DNA of 64,000 nt from positions 1-64,000 of the forward strand of contig NZ_JAIVAF010000007.1 in assembly GCF_020171805.1 (NCBI RefSeq), given 5' to 3'. Made by a program: the position numbers and the translations under genes. Under the pieces are notes generated by a model. The model worked only from the letters and a program-made list of their open reading frames with translations, was not told the DNA's origin and ran no database searches. Every line of letters starts with the position of its first letter. The stretch's first letter is position 1. Positions 19,031-32,081 of the stretch are shown here, piece by piece. This DNA comes from Guptibacillus algicola (GTDB lineage: Bacteria > Bacillota > Bacilli > Bacillales > Guptibacillaceae).

Positions 19031-19720
19031 ATGTTTGATTATAGTAGTTGGAAGCATGTGTTTAAGCTTGATCCTAATAAAGTGATTGAAGATCATGATC
19101 TGGAGTTGATTTGTGAGTCTGGGACGGATGCGGTGATTGTTGGTGGGTCTGATGGTGTTACGTTAGATCGTACGTTGGATTTGCTTGCTAGGATTCGTCG
19201 TTATGCGGTGCCGTGTGCGCTTGAGGTGTCTTCAGTAGAGGCTGTTACGCCGGGGTTTGATTTTTATTTCATTCCGACCGTGATGAATACAAGTGATAGC
19301 CGCTGGGTGACTGGTTTACATCATGAAGCGGTGAAAGAATTTGGTGAAATCATGAATTGGGATGAGATCGTGATGGAAGGGTATTGTATTCTGAATAGCG
19401 ATTCAAAGGTTGCGACATTAACGTCTGCTGAGACAAACCTTGAAGAAGGTGATGTTCTGGCTTACGCTCGTATGGCGGAGAAAATGTTTAAACTGCCGAT
19501 TTTCTATGTGGAATACAGTGGAACTTACGGTGACGTCGGTCTCATAGAGAAGGTTAAGAATGTGCTTGAAGAGACGCAGCTATTCTACGGAGGCGGGATC
19601 GATTCTCCTGAGAAAGCGATAGAAATGGCTGCTTATGCTGATACGGTTGTTGTCGGGAATATTATTTATGATGATGTGAAGAAGGCACTGAAAACAGTAG
19701 CTGCTGTTAAAGGAAATTGA
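19031..19720 (+). CDS. pcrB: Heptaprenylglyceryl phosphate synthase PcrB
   Basis: PcrB joins a heptaprenyl chain to sn-glycerol-1-phosphate to give an archaeal-type ether lipid precursor in Bacillus. The 229-residue TIM-barrel protein shows [40 protein letters not shown] and [12 protein letters not shown], all matching B. subtilis PcrB (228 residues). The ATG at 19031 follows AGGAGGAG with 7-base spacing; longer in-frame starts run back through the hairpin repeat and are rejected. The first about 230 bases use many T/G-ending codons compared with neighbours. Confidence 0.95.
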   Translation: MFDYSSWKHVFKLDPNKVIEDHDLELICESGTDAVIVGGSDGVTLDRTLDLLARIRRYAVPCALEVSSVEAVTPGFDFYFIPTVMNTSDSRWVTGLHHEAVKEFGEIMNWDEIVMEGYCILNSDSKVATLTSAETNLEEGDVLAYARMAEKMFKLPIFYVEYSGTYGDVGLIEKVKNVLEETQLFYGGGIDSPEKAIEMAAYADTVVVGNIIYDDVKKALKTVAAVKGN

Positions 19721-19782
19721 TTCTCTCCTATTGGTCGGGTAAAATAGGAATTAAGAACATATGTTTGTAAGGGGTGCGAAAC

Positions 19783-24035
<4,253 letters not shown>

Positions 24036-24048
24036 GGAGAGAGAATTA

Positions 24049-25257
24049 ATGCGGAAGATGCGAGCGATCATCGGTAGTGTGATGGCTCTTTCGCTGGTTT
24101 TATCAGGCTGTGTCCCTAGTTTTATGAAGGACAAGCAGGAAGATTCAGTGGAAGTGCCTGATTCTAAGGGTGAAGAAAGTGAAGAAATGATCGTCAGTGA
24201 AGACATTAAGACATCTGAGAAGTATTACCGTTCCGTCCTAGAGAAAAAGGGAGACAAGAACTCCTTAGATGCTTCAGAAGTAAGAGGACTTATCACAGCT
24301 GGGGTTGATAACCGACTTGATGTTGATTCCCTTGAGATGGGCTTGATTCGACTGTCTCAGGAGCAGTTTGATCCAGAGAAGTATTTCTTTAAGGAAGGTC
24401 AGCTCTTTGATTCGGAGCAAATTCACAGCTGGTTATACAGAAAAAAGGGAGATAGCGAGGGGTTAAACCCTGCTCTTGGAGTCGAGGATGATCCTGCTCA
24501 GCACGAGAAAGTAATCGAAGCAGAAAAAAGCAATCCGAAATTCTTATCCTTTATTCATGAACAGGATTACTATGTACAAAACAAAGAGGATGAGCTTCAG
24601 CTAGGTGGTATTTCGATAGCCCTTTCTTTATATTCTGAGTATCCGTATTCAGTGTTAGATGAACAAGGGTTGAAATACACCGGAAATGTTGAGTTAGATC
24701 GTGAAAAAGTTATCCAACAAGGCAAAGAGGCAATCAAGCCAATTCTCAAAAAGATTCGAGAAGAACATGATGTCCCTGTGATGTTTACACTTTTCATTGA
24801 AGAGCCGAGACAATCGGTAGTACCAGGTAACTTTGTTGCTAGTACATTTGTTGAAGAAGGCAAGAAAAGTGCTGGTTTTTGGAAAGATCTAAATGAAGAA
24901 TATGTGGCTTTTCCATCTGATGAAGCCGATAACGAGTTTCCTGCTGATGCTGAGAAATTCGCAGACTTTACTCGTGAGATTCAAGACTTCTTTCCTAACT
25001 TTGTAGGTGTGATTGGTTCAGGTTTTTACAAACAGGATGAATTGCGCCAGTTGAAAGTGGAAATCCCTATACAGTTTTATAGTAAAGCTGAGGTCATTTC
25101 CTTTACTCAGTTTGTTACTGGTCTAGTGAAAAAGCGTAACGATACGTTCCAACAAAACCTACCAGTATCCATTTACATCACGAGCAATGGAAACCCTGAA
25201 AGTATCATTGTGAAAGATCCAAATAAGGATGAACCGTTTGTTCATATCTATAACTAA
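24049..25257 (+). CDS. camS: CamS family sex pheromone lipoprotein (YerH)
   Basis: The 402-residue product has a lipoprotein signal peptide with the lipobox LVLSGC (Cys21), an acidic linker, and the CamS fold domain. In Enterococcus and Staphylococcus the signal peptide of CamS-type lipoproteins is processed into a conjugation pheromone. In Bacillus the protein (YerH) has no known role, and pheromone activity is not implied here. It follows ligA after 13 bases with a GGAGAG SD and ends at a palindromic hairpin. Confidence 0.9.
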   Translation: MRKMRAIIGSVMALSLVLSGCVPSFMKDKQEDSVEVPDSKGEESEEMIVSEDIKTSEKYYRSVLEKKGDKNSLDASEVRGLITAGVDNRLDVDSLEMGLIRLSQEQFDPEKYFFKEGQLFDSEQIHSWLYRKKGDSEGLNPALGVEDDPAQHEKVIEAEKSNPKFLSFIHEQDYYVQNKEDELQLGGISIALSLYSEYPYSVLDEQGLKYTGNVELDREKVIQQGKEAIKPILKKIREEHDVPVMFTLFIEEPRQSVVPGNFVASTFVEEGKKSAGFWKDLNEEYVAFPSDEADNEFPADAEKFADFTREIQDFFPNFVGVIGSGFYKQDELRQLKVEIPIQFYSKAEVISFTQFVTGLVKKRNDTFQQNLPVSIYITSNGNPESIIVKDPNKDEPFVHIYN

Positions 25258-25260
25258 TGA

Positions 25261-25292
25261 AGAAGGCTTCTACGAATTCGTAGAAGCCTTCT
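25261..25292. terminator. Perfect 32-bp palindrome between camS and the zinc lipoprotein
   Basis: The 32 bases from 25261 to 25292 are a perfect inverted repeat (half-site AGAAGGCTTCTACGAA). It lies between two convergent genes and so probably serves both as a terminator. The T tract is poor on both sides (TTAACATTA to the right, TTCATTAG to the left), so termination may rely on stem strength or the hairpin may mainly protect the 3' ends. Confidence 0.75.
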
Positions 25293-25297
25293 TAACA

Positions 25298-26257
25298 TTA
25301 TTCGTTTAATGCTTTCTCTAATGTCTCGATATTTTGCTTCATTAGGGAAATGTAATCTACATCGTTTTCAATATCTTCTTCTGAGAGTACGGATAAGTTA
25401 TGAATTCGTAGAGTTTCAAGTCCTAGCTCTTTTTGAACCGTTTTTGCTGGCTTAGGTGTGACATTTTGCTCGAAAATCATATACGACAAATCATAATTCT
25501 TCGCAGTTTCAATAATTTCTTCTAGCTGTTGTTGGGTTGGTTCCTGGGAGGGTGAAAGCCCAGTAACGCTTAACTGCTCAAGTCCGTAGCGCTTCTCCCA
25601 GTATCCATAAGCATCGTGAGAGATTAGAAACTCATTCTTTTCTGCATTGGAGACCATTGTCTTAAACGACTGGTCGATCTCTAATAAATCATCTTCGAGT
25701 TTCTCGAAATTGGATTCAAACTCATTCTCCTGATCAGGTCTTAGTTCGATAAGGCTGTCTTTGATATTTCTAGCTTGCTCAATCGCAAAAACAGGGTCGA
25801 TCCAGACGTGAGGGTCTACATTCCCATGTTCATGTTCATGCTCATGATCCCCTTCACCCTCATCATGTTCTTCATGACCTTCTTCGGTTCCGGCAAGGTC
25901 AATACCATCTGAAGCTTCTAGAGTCGTAACACCTTCTTTTTGAAGGATATCCTTTGCGGTATCAGCAAAGCCTTCAAGACCAGCACCATTAAAAATAAAC
26001 AAATCAGATTCTGCTAGCTCTGTCATCGTTCTGGTCGTTGGATCGAAACTATGTGCATCGCTCCCAGGAGGAATAATAGATTTTGCTTCAACAGCATCCC
26101 CTCCAATTCGTTCAGCGAAGTATTCAGTTGGGTATAACGTTGTATAGATCACAAGCTTGTCTTCAGATGTTTCATTGCTATCTGAATCTGAAGCACAGCC
26201 AACCAACAGAAACGTAAATAAAGATAGCACGAACGCTACCACCACGTATCTTTTCAT
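25298..26257 (-). CDS. znuA: Zinc ABC transporter substrate-binding lipoprotein (ZnuA/AdcA type)
   Basis: The 319-residue product has a lipoprotein signal (LLVGC), the cluster A-I metal-binding fold, and the zinc-type His/Asp/Glu-rich loop (about residues 130-149, HEEHDEGEGDHEHEHEHG). This precedes NVDPHVWIDP carrying a ligand histidine. Further ligands are in PPGSDAHSFDP and LISHDAYGYWEKRYG. The His-rich loop and the Zur box at its promoter both point to zinc rather than manganese. No permease or ATPase gene is adjacent, so the transporter partners must be encoded elsewhere. Confidence 0.9.
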   Translation of the reverse strand: MKRYVVVAFVLSLFTFLLVGCASDSDSNETSEDKLVIYTTLYPTEYFAERIGGDAVEAKSIIPPGSDAHSFDPTTRTMTELAESDLFIFNGAGLEGFADTAKDILQKEGVTTLEASDGIDLAGTEEGHEEHDEGEGDHEHEHEHGNVDPHVWIDPVFAIEQARNIKDSLIELRPDQENEFESNFEKLEDDLLEIDQSFKTMVSNAEKNEFLISHDAYGYWEKRYGLEQLSVTGLSPSQEPTQQQLEEIIETAKNYDLSYMIFEQNVTPKPAKTVQKELGLETLRIHNLSVLSEEDIENDVDYISLMKQNIETLEKALNE

Positions 26258-26298
26258 AATAAACTCCCTTTACCTTTTACTGTGATTCACTGTAGTTC

Positions 26299-26345
26299 AT
26301 TATATAGGAATTTATCCACCTTGCAAATAGTAATCTTTCCGATTT
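26299..26345 (-). promoter_or_regulatory. Zur box overlapping the znuA promoter
   Basis: Reading leftward, TTGCAA (26321-26326) and TATAAT (26299-26304) are 16 bases apart and form a good sigma-A promoter. The 21 bases at 26325-26345 (AAATAGTAAT-C-TTTCCGATTT on the plus strand) match the B. subtilis Zur box AAATCGTAATNATTACGATTT at 17 of 20 defined positions. The box covers the upstream edge of the -35, a position suited to zinc-dependent repression. Confidence 0.8.
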
Positions 26346-26462
26346 ACGAATTAGGAAAATTATATAGAAATAGGGGTTTAGTAGAAAGTGATTTAGGAAA
26401 CAGCCATATATAGGAAAAAAATCATATTATTCTATCTAAAATTGTGGCAATATTTTCTTTGT

Positions 26463-26514
26463 TTGAAGAATTGTGTTATCGCATGATAGAATAATAGATG
26501 TGAAAACGTTTTAA
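26463..26514 (+). promoter_or_regulatory. Promoter and cre site of the P5C dehydrogenase gene
   Basis: TTGAAG (26463-26468) and TAGAAT (26487-26492) are 18 bases apart. Directly after the predicted start site lies TGAAAACGTTTTAA (26501-26514), which matches the CcpA cre consensus TGWAANCGNTNWCA except for its penultimate base. A cre site just downstream of the start would repress by road-block under good carbon supply, as expected for an amino acid catabolic gene. Confidence 0.6.
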
Positions 26515-26536
26515 TCGACAAGGAGGCTGGATTTAC

Positions 26537-28084
26537 ATGGTAGTACCTTACAAACATGAGCCATTTACAGACTTTACGGTGGATGAGAACCGTAAGGCGT
26601 TCGAAGCAGCGCTTAAGAAAGTTGAGGGTGAACTCGGAAAAGATTACGATCTTCTCGTAGACGGTGAAAGAATTAGTACCGATGATAAGATCGTTTCTAT
26701 TAACCCTGCGAACAAAGAAGAAGTCGTAGGTAGAGTTTCCAAAGCAAATCAAGATATTGCGGAAAAAGCGATTCAAGCAGCTGATAAAGCGCTTGAAGGT
26801 TGGAGAAAATGGTCCGCTCGTGCCCGTGCGGATTTACTATTCCGTGCTGCAGCGATCGTACGCCGTCGAAAGCATGAATTTTCGGCGTATCTAGTAAAAG
26901 AAGCAGGTAAGCCATGGAAGGAAGCGGATGCTGATACAGCTGAAGCAATCGACTTCATGGAATACTATGCTCGCCAGATGATTGATCTTGGCGAAGGGAA
27001 ACCAATAAACAGTCGCCCTAATGAGCATAACCGCTATGTTTATACTCCAGCTGGCGTATCTGTTGTTATCCCACCTTGGAACTTCGCATTTGCGATTATG
27101 GCTGGTACAGCAGTAGCTCCACTTGTAACAGGTAATACTGTTCTATTGAAGCCTGCAAGTGCTACACCGGTTATCGCGGCTAAATTCGTAGAAGTTCTTG
27201 AAGAAGCCGGTTTACCAAAAGGTGTGCTTAACTATGTACCAGGTAGCGGAAAAGAAGTAGGTGACTATCTTGTAGATCATCCTAAGACTGCATTGATTTC
27301 ATTTACTGGTTCGCTTGAAGTAGGCACGCGTATTTATGAGCGTGCTGCAAAAGTTCAACCTGGCCAAAAGCACCTTAAGAAGGTAATCGCTGAGATGGGT
27401 GGTAAAGATACGGTAGTTGTTGATGATACTGCTGATCTTGAACTTGCTGCTGAAGCAATCGTCGTATCAGCGTTTGGATTCTCAGGACAGAAGTGTTCTG
27501 CCGGTTCACGTGCAGTAATCCATCAGGATGTTTATGATGAAGTATTAGATCGTGTAGTTAAACTTACAAAAGAGCTTTCTATGGGTGAAACGAAGAAACC
27601 TGATGTATATATGGGACCAGTTATTGATCAAGGCGCTTATGATAAGATCATGAGCTATATTGAAATTGGTAAAGAAGAGGGTCGTCTAGTTGCTGGTGGT
27701 AAAGGAGATGACTCCAAAGGATTCTTCATCGAGCCAACAGTATTCGCTGACCTTCATCCTGAATCTCGTATGCAACAAGAAGAGATCTTCGGTCCAGTTG
27801 TGTGCTTAACGAAAGCAACTGACTTTGACAACGCTCTTGAAATTGCAAATAACACTGAATATGGGCTTACTGGCGCTGTTATAACTAACAATCGTGAGCA
27901 CATTGAGCGCGCGAAGGAAGATTTCCACGTAGGTAACCTTTACTTCAACCGAAATTGTACGGGAGCAATCGTTGGATATCACCCATTCGGTGGGTTCAAA
28001 ATGTCAGGAACTGACTCCAAAGCGGGTGGACCTGATTACTTGATCCTTCATATGCAGGCGAAGACAATTTCTGAAATGTACTAA
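26537..28084 (+). CDS. pruA: L-glutamate gamma-semialdehyde (1-pyrroline-5-carboxylate) dehydrogenase
   Basis: This enzyme oxidises glutamate semialdehyde/P5C to glutamate with NAD, the second step of proline and arginine degradation. The 515-residue aldehyde dehydrogenase has the P5CDH-specific N-terminal region ([11 protein letters not shown]), the Rossmann motif [16 protein letters not shown], the general base Glu in IAEMGGKD and the catalytic Cys in [20 protein letters not shown] lies upstream. It is related to RocA/PutC. No proline dehydrogenase is in the window; a PutP-type transporter follows. Confidence 0.95.
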   Translation: MVVPYKHEPFTDFTVDENRKAFEAALKKVEGELGKDYDLLVDGERISTDDKIVSINPANKEEVVGRVSKANQDIAEKAIQAADKALEGWRKWSARARADLLFRAAAIVRRRKHEFSAYLVKEAGKPWKEADADTAEAIDFMEYYARQMIDLGEGKPINSRPNEHNRYVYTPAGVSVVIPPWNFAFAIMAGTAVAPLVTGNTVLLKPASATPVIAAKFVEVLEEAGLPKGVLNYVPGSGKEVGDYLVDHPKTALISFTGSLEVGTRIYERAAKVQPGQKHLKKVIAEMGGKDTVVVDDTADLELAAEAIVVSAFGFSGQKCSAGSRAVIHQDVYDEVLDRVVKLTKELSMGETKKPDVYMGPVIDQGAYDKIMSYIEIGKEEGRLVAGGKGDDSKGFFIEPTVFADLHPESRMQQEEIFGPVVCLTKATDFDNALEIANNTEYGLTGAVITNNREHIERAKEDFHVGNLYFNRNCTGAIVGYHPFGGFKMSGTDSKAGGPDYLILHMQAKTISEMY

Positions 28085-28102
28085 GCCATATCAGATCAAA
28101 TA

Positions 28103-28136
28103 AGCACTCTCGTTATGTTCGAGAGTGCTTTTCTTT
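28103..28136 (+). terminator. Intrinsic terminator after pruA
   Basis: A perfect 10-bp stem AGCACTCTCG/CGAGAGTGCT (28103-28112 with 28120-28129) is followed by TTTCTTTTT. It separates pruA from the putP unit. Confidence 0.92.
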
Positions 28137-28139
28137 TTG

Positions 28140-28510
28140 TTTTTTTTACCTTTTGGAATGTAATTTAGTAAAACAGGTTATTATAAAAAAAACAAATTTC
28201 GAAAGAAAGTTTCAAAATGATGATTAACATGTCGATTTGGTGGGTAGATGTTACTAGAGTATGTCTTTTGTTTACATATTCGCCAATTAATTTTAATTAA
28301 TTTAATTGAATACTTATTCTACATACTACAATATGGAACTCTATGGAAGGGTTATATTGAATAAATATACATAAAAAGGTTTATTATATAATATTTTCAT
28401 TGTTCAGAAAAATATTTTATGATATAGTAATCATTGGTTTGTAAAAGGACTTATGGTCTATAAAGAAAATTTAAATTCTCAGGAAAATGCATACCTGTGA
28501 ATAATGACTT
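28140..28510 (+). promoter_or_regulatory. AT-rich leader with putP promoter
   Basis: About 370 bases between the pruA terminator and the small ORF hold no convincing gene. A promoter TTGTTC (28400-28405), 17 bases, TATAGT (28423-28428) gives a leader of about 90 bases. Upstream, 28286-28311 is a run of TTAATT-type inverted repeats (for example AATTAATTTTAATTAATT), which may be a regulator site or simply AT-rich DNA. I see no known riboswitch. Confidence 0.5.
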
Positions 28511-28525
28511 AAAGGAGGTGAAAGT

Positions 28526-28630
28526 GTGGAATACACCTTAACAACAGCAACTTGGTTCTGGCTGCTTATACCAATGCCTTTATTAGTCATACTATCAATA
28601 ATTACATTTTTTACTGAAAGGAGAGAATAG
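28526..28630 (+). CDS. Symporter small accessory protein (34 residues), upstream of putP
   Basis: A GTG at 28526 lies 7 bases after a perfect AAAGGAGG and opens a 34-codon frame ending 6 bases before putP. The peptide has a short N-terminus MEYTLTTATW, one hydrophobic helix containing FWLLIPMPLLVILSI, then a charged end FFTERRE. The putP SD (GAAAGGAGAG) is formed by its last codons, so the two genes are probably translationally coupled. It fits the small membrane peptides that precede sodium/solute symporters in many Bacilli, analogous to MetS with MetP. A role as a transporter subunit is inference. Confidence 0.75.
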   Translation: MEYTLTTATWFWLLIPMPLLVILSIITFFTERRE

Positions 28631-28636
28631 TACTAG

Positions 28637-30100
28637 ATGAGTATTGAAACGCCTACGTTAGTCACGTTTATAGTATACCTTGTCGGAATGCTTGCAATCG
28701 GTCTAATTTCTTACCGACTAACAAGCAACTTATCAGATTATGTTCTAGGAGGAAGAAGATTAGGTGGATCTGTTGCTGCACTTAGTGCGGGTGCATCAGA
28801 TATGAGTAGTTGGCTCTTACTCGGACTGCCTGGTGCAATGTACGCAGGTGGTATGAGCCAGATTTGGATCGGGATTGGGCTCGCGGTCGGAGCTTACCTG
28901 AACTGGCAATTCGTTGCAACACGTCTTCGTCGTTACACTGAGGTAGCAAATGATTCTATTACGGTTCCAGATTATCTTGAAAATCGTTTCCGTGATAAAT
29001 CAAAAGCTCTTCGTGTTATCTCAGCAATTGTCATTCTTGTATTCTTTACATTCTATACGTCTTCAGGTCTAGTTGGGGGCGCAATCCTGTTTGAAAGCTC
29101 GTTCGGCATGAGCTACGAAAGTGCTTTGTGGATCGGTGCAATCGTAATTATCTCTTATACGTTCCTCGGCGGTTTCTTAGCAGTAAGCTGGACAGACTTC
29201 TTCCAAGGAATCTTAATGTTCCTAGCTCTAGTAGTTGTACCAATCGTTGCGATCTTTGAAATGGGCGGTTGGGGTGAAACAGTAAATCAAGTTGGTGAAA
29301 TCGACACAACTTACCTTGATATTTTCACTGGTATGAGCTTCATGGGTATCATTTCCCTTCTTGCTTGGGGACTTGGTTACTTTGGACAGCCTCATATCAT
29401 CACACGATTTATGGCAGTTAAATCATCAAAAGAAATTCCAAAAGCACGTCTTGTTGGTATGACTTGGATGGTTGTTTCACTATTCGGTGCAATCTTCACT
29501 GGTTTCATCGGTATCGCATTCTTCTCAGGCGGTCTTGATAATCCTGAGACAGTATTTATCGAATTTACTCAAGTTCTATTTAACCCTTGGGTTTCAGGCT
29601 TCTTACTTGCAGCAATCCTTTCTGCAATCATGAGTACAATCGACTCTCAGCTACTAGTATCTTCTAGTGCTGTTGCAGAAGACTTCTACAAAGCGATCCT
29701 TCGTAAGAACGCAAGCCAAACTGAGCTTGTATGGGTAGGTCGTATTGCTGTACTTGCAATCGCATTACTAGCTATCCTTCTTGCTTACAACCCTGAAAGC
29801 AGTGTACTTGGTCTTGTAAGTTACGCTTGGGCAGGATTTGGTGCCGCATTCGGACCAGTTATCATCCTAAGCTTGTTCTGGAAACGTATGACTCGTAACG
29901 GTGCGCTTGCAGGTATCCTAGTAGGTGCTTTCACAGTTATCATCTGGAAGCAACTATCTGGTGGTCTATTCGACCTTTACGAAATTGTACCAGGATTCAT
30001 CCTTTGCTGGATCGCAGTATTGGCATTCAGCTATGTTGGTAAAGAACCTGGCCCAGAAATTGAAGCAGAATTTGATGAAGCTAAAACTTCTGAAGTGTAA
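28637..30100 (+). CDS. putP: Sodium/proline symporter PutP
   Basis: This 487-residue SSS-family protein with about 13 membrane segments takes up proline with sodium. PutP-specific sequences are the N-terminal GRRLGGSVAALSAGASDMSS motif (TM2 sodium site), SWLLLGLPGAMYAGGMSQIW, and STIDSQLLVSSSAVAEDFYK in TM8. Placement after pruA supports a catabolic proline role rather than osmoprotection (OpuE), but the sequence alone does not separate these. It shares its transcript with the 34-residue peptide. Confidence 0.92.
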   Translation: MSIETPTLVTFIVYLVGMLAIGLISYRLTSNLSDYVLGGRRLGGSVAALSAGASDMSSWLLLGLPGAMYAGGMSQIWIGIGLAVGAYLNWQFVATRLRRYTEVANDSITVPDYLENRFRDKSKALRVISAIVILVFFTFYTSSGLVGGAILFESSFGMSYESALWIGAIVIISYTFLGGFLAVSWTDFFQGILMFLALVVVPIVAIFEMGGWGETVNQVGEIDTTYLDIFTGMSFMGIISLLAWGLGYFGQPHIITRFMAVKSSKEIPKARLVGMTWMVVSLFGAIFTGFIGIAFFSGGLDNPETVFIEFTQVLFNPWVSGFLLAAILSAIMSTIDSQLLVSSSAVAEDFYKAILRKNASQTELVWVGRIAVLAIALLAILLAYNPESSVLGLVSYAWAGFGAAFGPVIILSLFWKRMTRNGALAGILVGAFTVIIWKQLSGGLFDLYEIVPGFILCWIAVLAFSYVGKEPGPEIEAEFDEAKTSEV

Positions 30101-30112
30101 TAGAACGATAAG

Positions 30113-30143
30113 GGCTCACTCCATTCGGAGTGGGTCTTTTTTT
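30113..30143 (+). terminator. Intrinsic terminator after putP
   Basis: A 10-bp stem GGCTCACTCC/GGAGTGGGTC (30113-30122 with 30127-30136) includes G-U pairs and is followed by TTTTTTT. Confidence 0.9.
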
Positions 30144-30195
30144 GTTCTTAATACAAGTAGTTCGAGTAGATGGGGAAATATAAGGACATAATCGT

Positions 30196-30213
30196 TAAAC
30201 AAACGTTTGTTTA
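30196..30213. promoter_or_regulatory. Perfect 18-bp palindrome upstream of gatC (candidate operator)
   Basis: TAAACAAACGTTTGTTTA is perfectly self-complementary and lies 4 bases before a TTGACA hexamer (30217-30222) in the gatC upstream region. A near copy occurs at 39319-39334. The size and symmetry suit a TetR-type repressor site. In B. subtilis the TetR gene yerO lies just after gatB, but it is absent here, so the binder is unknown. Confidence 0.5.
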
Positions 30214-30307
30214 ATATTGACAAAACGGCATTCTGTTGCTTAATGAAGTCCGTTTTTGGTATCATCTATATATTGCAGGTTGTTCGAATTTTACGGAGGT
30301 GAAAGAG

Positions 30308-30598
30308 ATGTCCAGAATTACAAATGAACAGGTTAAGCATGTTGCAAACCTGGCAAGACTTGAAATGGATGAATCAGAAGTCGAAAAGTTTACAACTCAG
30401 CTAGACGACATTATTTCGATGGCAGAGCAGCTGAATGAACTAGATACAGATCATGTTGAACCAACTACTCACGTTCTTGATTTGAAGAATGTTCTTCGTG
30501 AAGACAAAGTACAGCCATGGCTCTCACGTGAGGAAGCGCTGAAAAATGCACCAGATGAAGAAAATGGACAAGTGAAGGTTCCATCAATATTCGAGTAA
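30308..30598 (+). CDS. gatC: Asp-tRNA(Asn)/Glu-tRNA(Gln) amidotransferase subunit GatC
   Basis: GatC wraps around GatA and stabilises the GatCAB complex that converts Glu-tRNA(Gln) to Gln-tRNA(Gln). The 96-residue protein shows [16 protein letters not shown] near the N-terminus, the conserved [10 protein letters not shown] and LREDKV segments, and VPSIFE at the C-terminus. ATG 30308 with CGGAGGTG upstream is chosen over an earlier in-frame ATG that lies in the promoter region. Confidence 0.96.
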   Translation: MSRITNEQVKHVANLARLEMDESEVEKFTTQLDDIISMAEQLNELDTDHVEPTTHVLDLKNVLREDKVQPWLSREEALKNAPDEENGQVKVPSIFE

Positions 30599-30616
30599 GG
30601 GAGGTATGAGATACCG

Positions 30617-32065
30617 ATGTTTGATAAAAGCATAAGCGAGCTACATAGCTTGCTACACAAGAAAGAACTATCAGTCAGTGAACTTGTTCAAAGTTCGTTT
30701 GACCGTATTAACTCGGTTGAAAACAAAGTAAAGGCATTCATGACTTTAAATGAAGAAGGGGCAATGCAAGCTGCAAAATCCCTTGATGATAAGTTAGGTA
30801 CGGAGGATGCAAGAGGGTTACTCTTCGGATTACCGATTGGTGTGAAAGATAACATCGTTACAAAGGGTCTTCGTACAACTGCTGCAAGTCAGCTATTAGG
30901 AAATTTTGAACCATTACATAACGCAACAGTGGTTGAGCGTTTGCAAACTGCTGAAACTGTTACGGTAGGAAAACTGAATATGGATGAGTTCGCAATGGGT
31001 TCTTCAAACGAGAATTCAGGTTTCTATGCAACACGTAACCCATGGAATACAGACTATGTTCCAGGTGGATCAAGCGGTGGATCTGCTGCAGCTGTCGCAG
31101 CTGGAGAAGTTTTCTTCTCACTTGGTTCTGATACTGGTGGCTCGATTCGTCAGCCGGCAGCATTTTGTGGTGTTGTTGGGTTAAAACCAACGTACGGCCG
31201 TGTTTCTCGTTTTGGATTGATTGCCTTCGCATCTTCACTCGACCAAATTGGTCCAATTACAAATACAGTAGAAGATAACGCATATCTTCTTCAAACACTT
31301 GCAGGACATGACAAGATGGATTCAACATCAGCGAATGTTGATGTACCTGATTATCTTTCTAATTTAACTGGAGATGTGAAGGGTCTACGTATTGCTGTGC
31401 CTAAGGAATATCTAGCTGAAGGTGTAGATGAAGATGTGAAGAACAAAGTTCTTGCCGCACTGAAGAAGCTTGAAGAACTTGGTGCAACGTGGGAAGAAGT
31501 TTCTCTTCCGCATTCAAAATATGCTGTAGCAACGTACTACCTACTATCCTCTTCTGAAGCATCAGCAAACCTTGCTCGTTTTGATGGAGTTAGGTATGGT
31601 GTTCGTGCTGAAGCTGATAACCTTCTTGATGTATATAAGAAAACAAGAAGTGAAGGCTTTGGTGAAGAAGTGAAGCGTCGTATTATGCTTGGAACGTTTG
31701 CATTAAGCTCAGGTTATTATGATGCTTACTACAAAAAAGCCCAAAAGGTCCGTACGCTAATCAAGAACGATTTTGAAAAAGTGTTCGAAGACTACGATGT
31801 AATTATTGGGCCTACGACACCGACACCTGCATTTAAAGTGGGCGAAAAAATCGATAACCCATTAACGATGTACGCTAACGACATTTTGACAATTCCGGTT
31901 AACCTTGCTGGTGTACCTGCCATCTCTGTTCCATGTGGATTGTCTGATGGACTTCCTGTCGGATTACAAATAATTGGAAAGCATTTTGATGAGAAGACAG
32001 TCTATCGCGTAGCTCATGCATACGAGCAAGCAACTGATCATCATAAAGCTAAGCCAGAGCTGTAA
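30617..32065 (+). CDS. gatA: Glutamyl-tRNA(Gln) amidotransferase subunit GatA
   Basis: GatA is the amidase subunit that releases ammonia from glutamine. The 482-residue protein shows the amidase signature: catalytic Lys in IGVKDNI, the glycine/serine-rich [14 protein letters not shown], and the cis-Ser/nucleophile region [15 protein letters not shown]. It follows gatC by 18 bases and precedes gatB by 16. Confidence 0.97.
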   Translation: MFDKSISELHSLLHKKELSVSELVQSSFDRINSVENKVKAFMTLNEEGAMQAAKSLDDKLGTEDARGLLFGLPIGVKDNIVTKGLRTTAASQLLGNFEPLHNATVVERLQTAETVTVGKLNMDEFAMGSSNENSGFYATRNPWNTDYVPGGSSGGSAAAVAAGEVFFSLGSDTGGSIRQPAAFCGVVGLKPTYGRVSRFGLIAFASSLDQIGPITNTVEDNAYLLQTLAGHDKMDSTSANVDVPDYLSNLTGDVKGLRIAVPKEYLAEGVDEDVKNKVLAALKKLEELGATWEEVSLPHSKYAVATYYLLSSSEASANLARFDGVRYGVRAEADNLLDVYKKTRSEGFGEEVKRRIMLGTFALSSGYYDAYYKKAQKVRTLIKNDFEKVFEDYDVIIGPTTPTPAFKVGEKIDNPLTMYANDILTIPVNLAGVPAISVPCGLSDGLPVGLQIIGKHFDEKTVYRVAHAYEQATDHHKAKPEL

Positions 32066-32081
32066 GGGGGGACGACTGAAA

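Noticed and set aside
24049-25257. Conjugative pheromone function for CamS
   Set aside because: The name comes from enterococcal and staphylococcal homologues; the gene is syntenic chromosomal yerH in Bacillus and no conjugation genes are nearby.
28220-28300. A 27-codon frame (MMINMSIWWV...) in the putP leader
   Set aside because: No SD precedes it, it is AT-rich, and it lies upstream of the promoter that fits the 34-residue gene.
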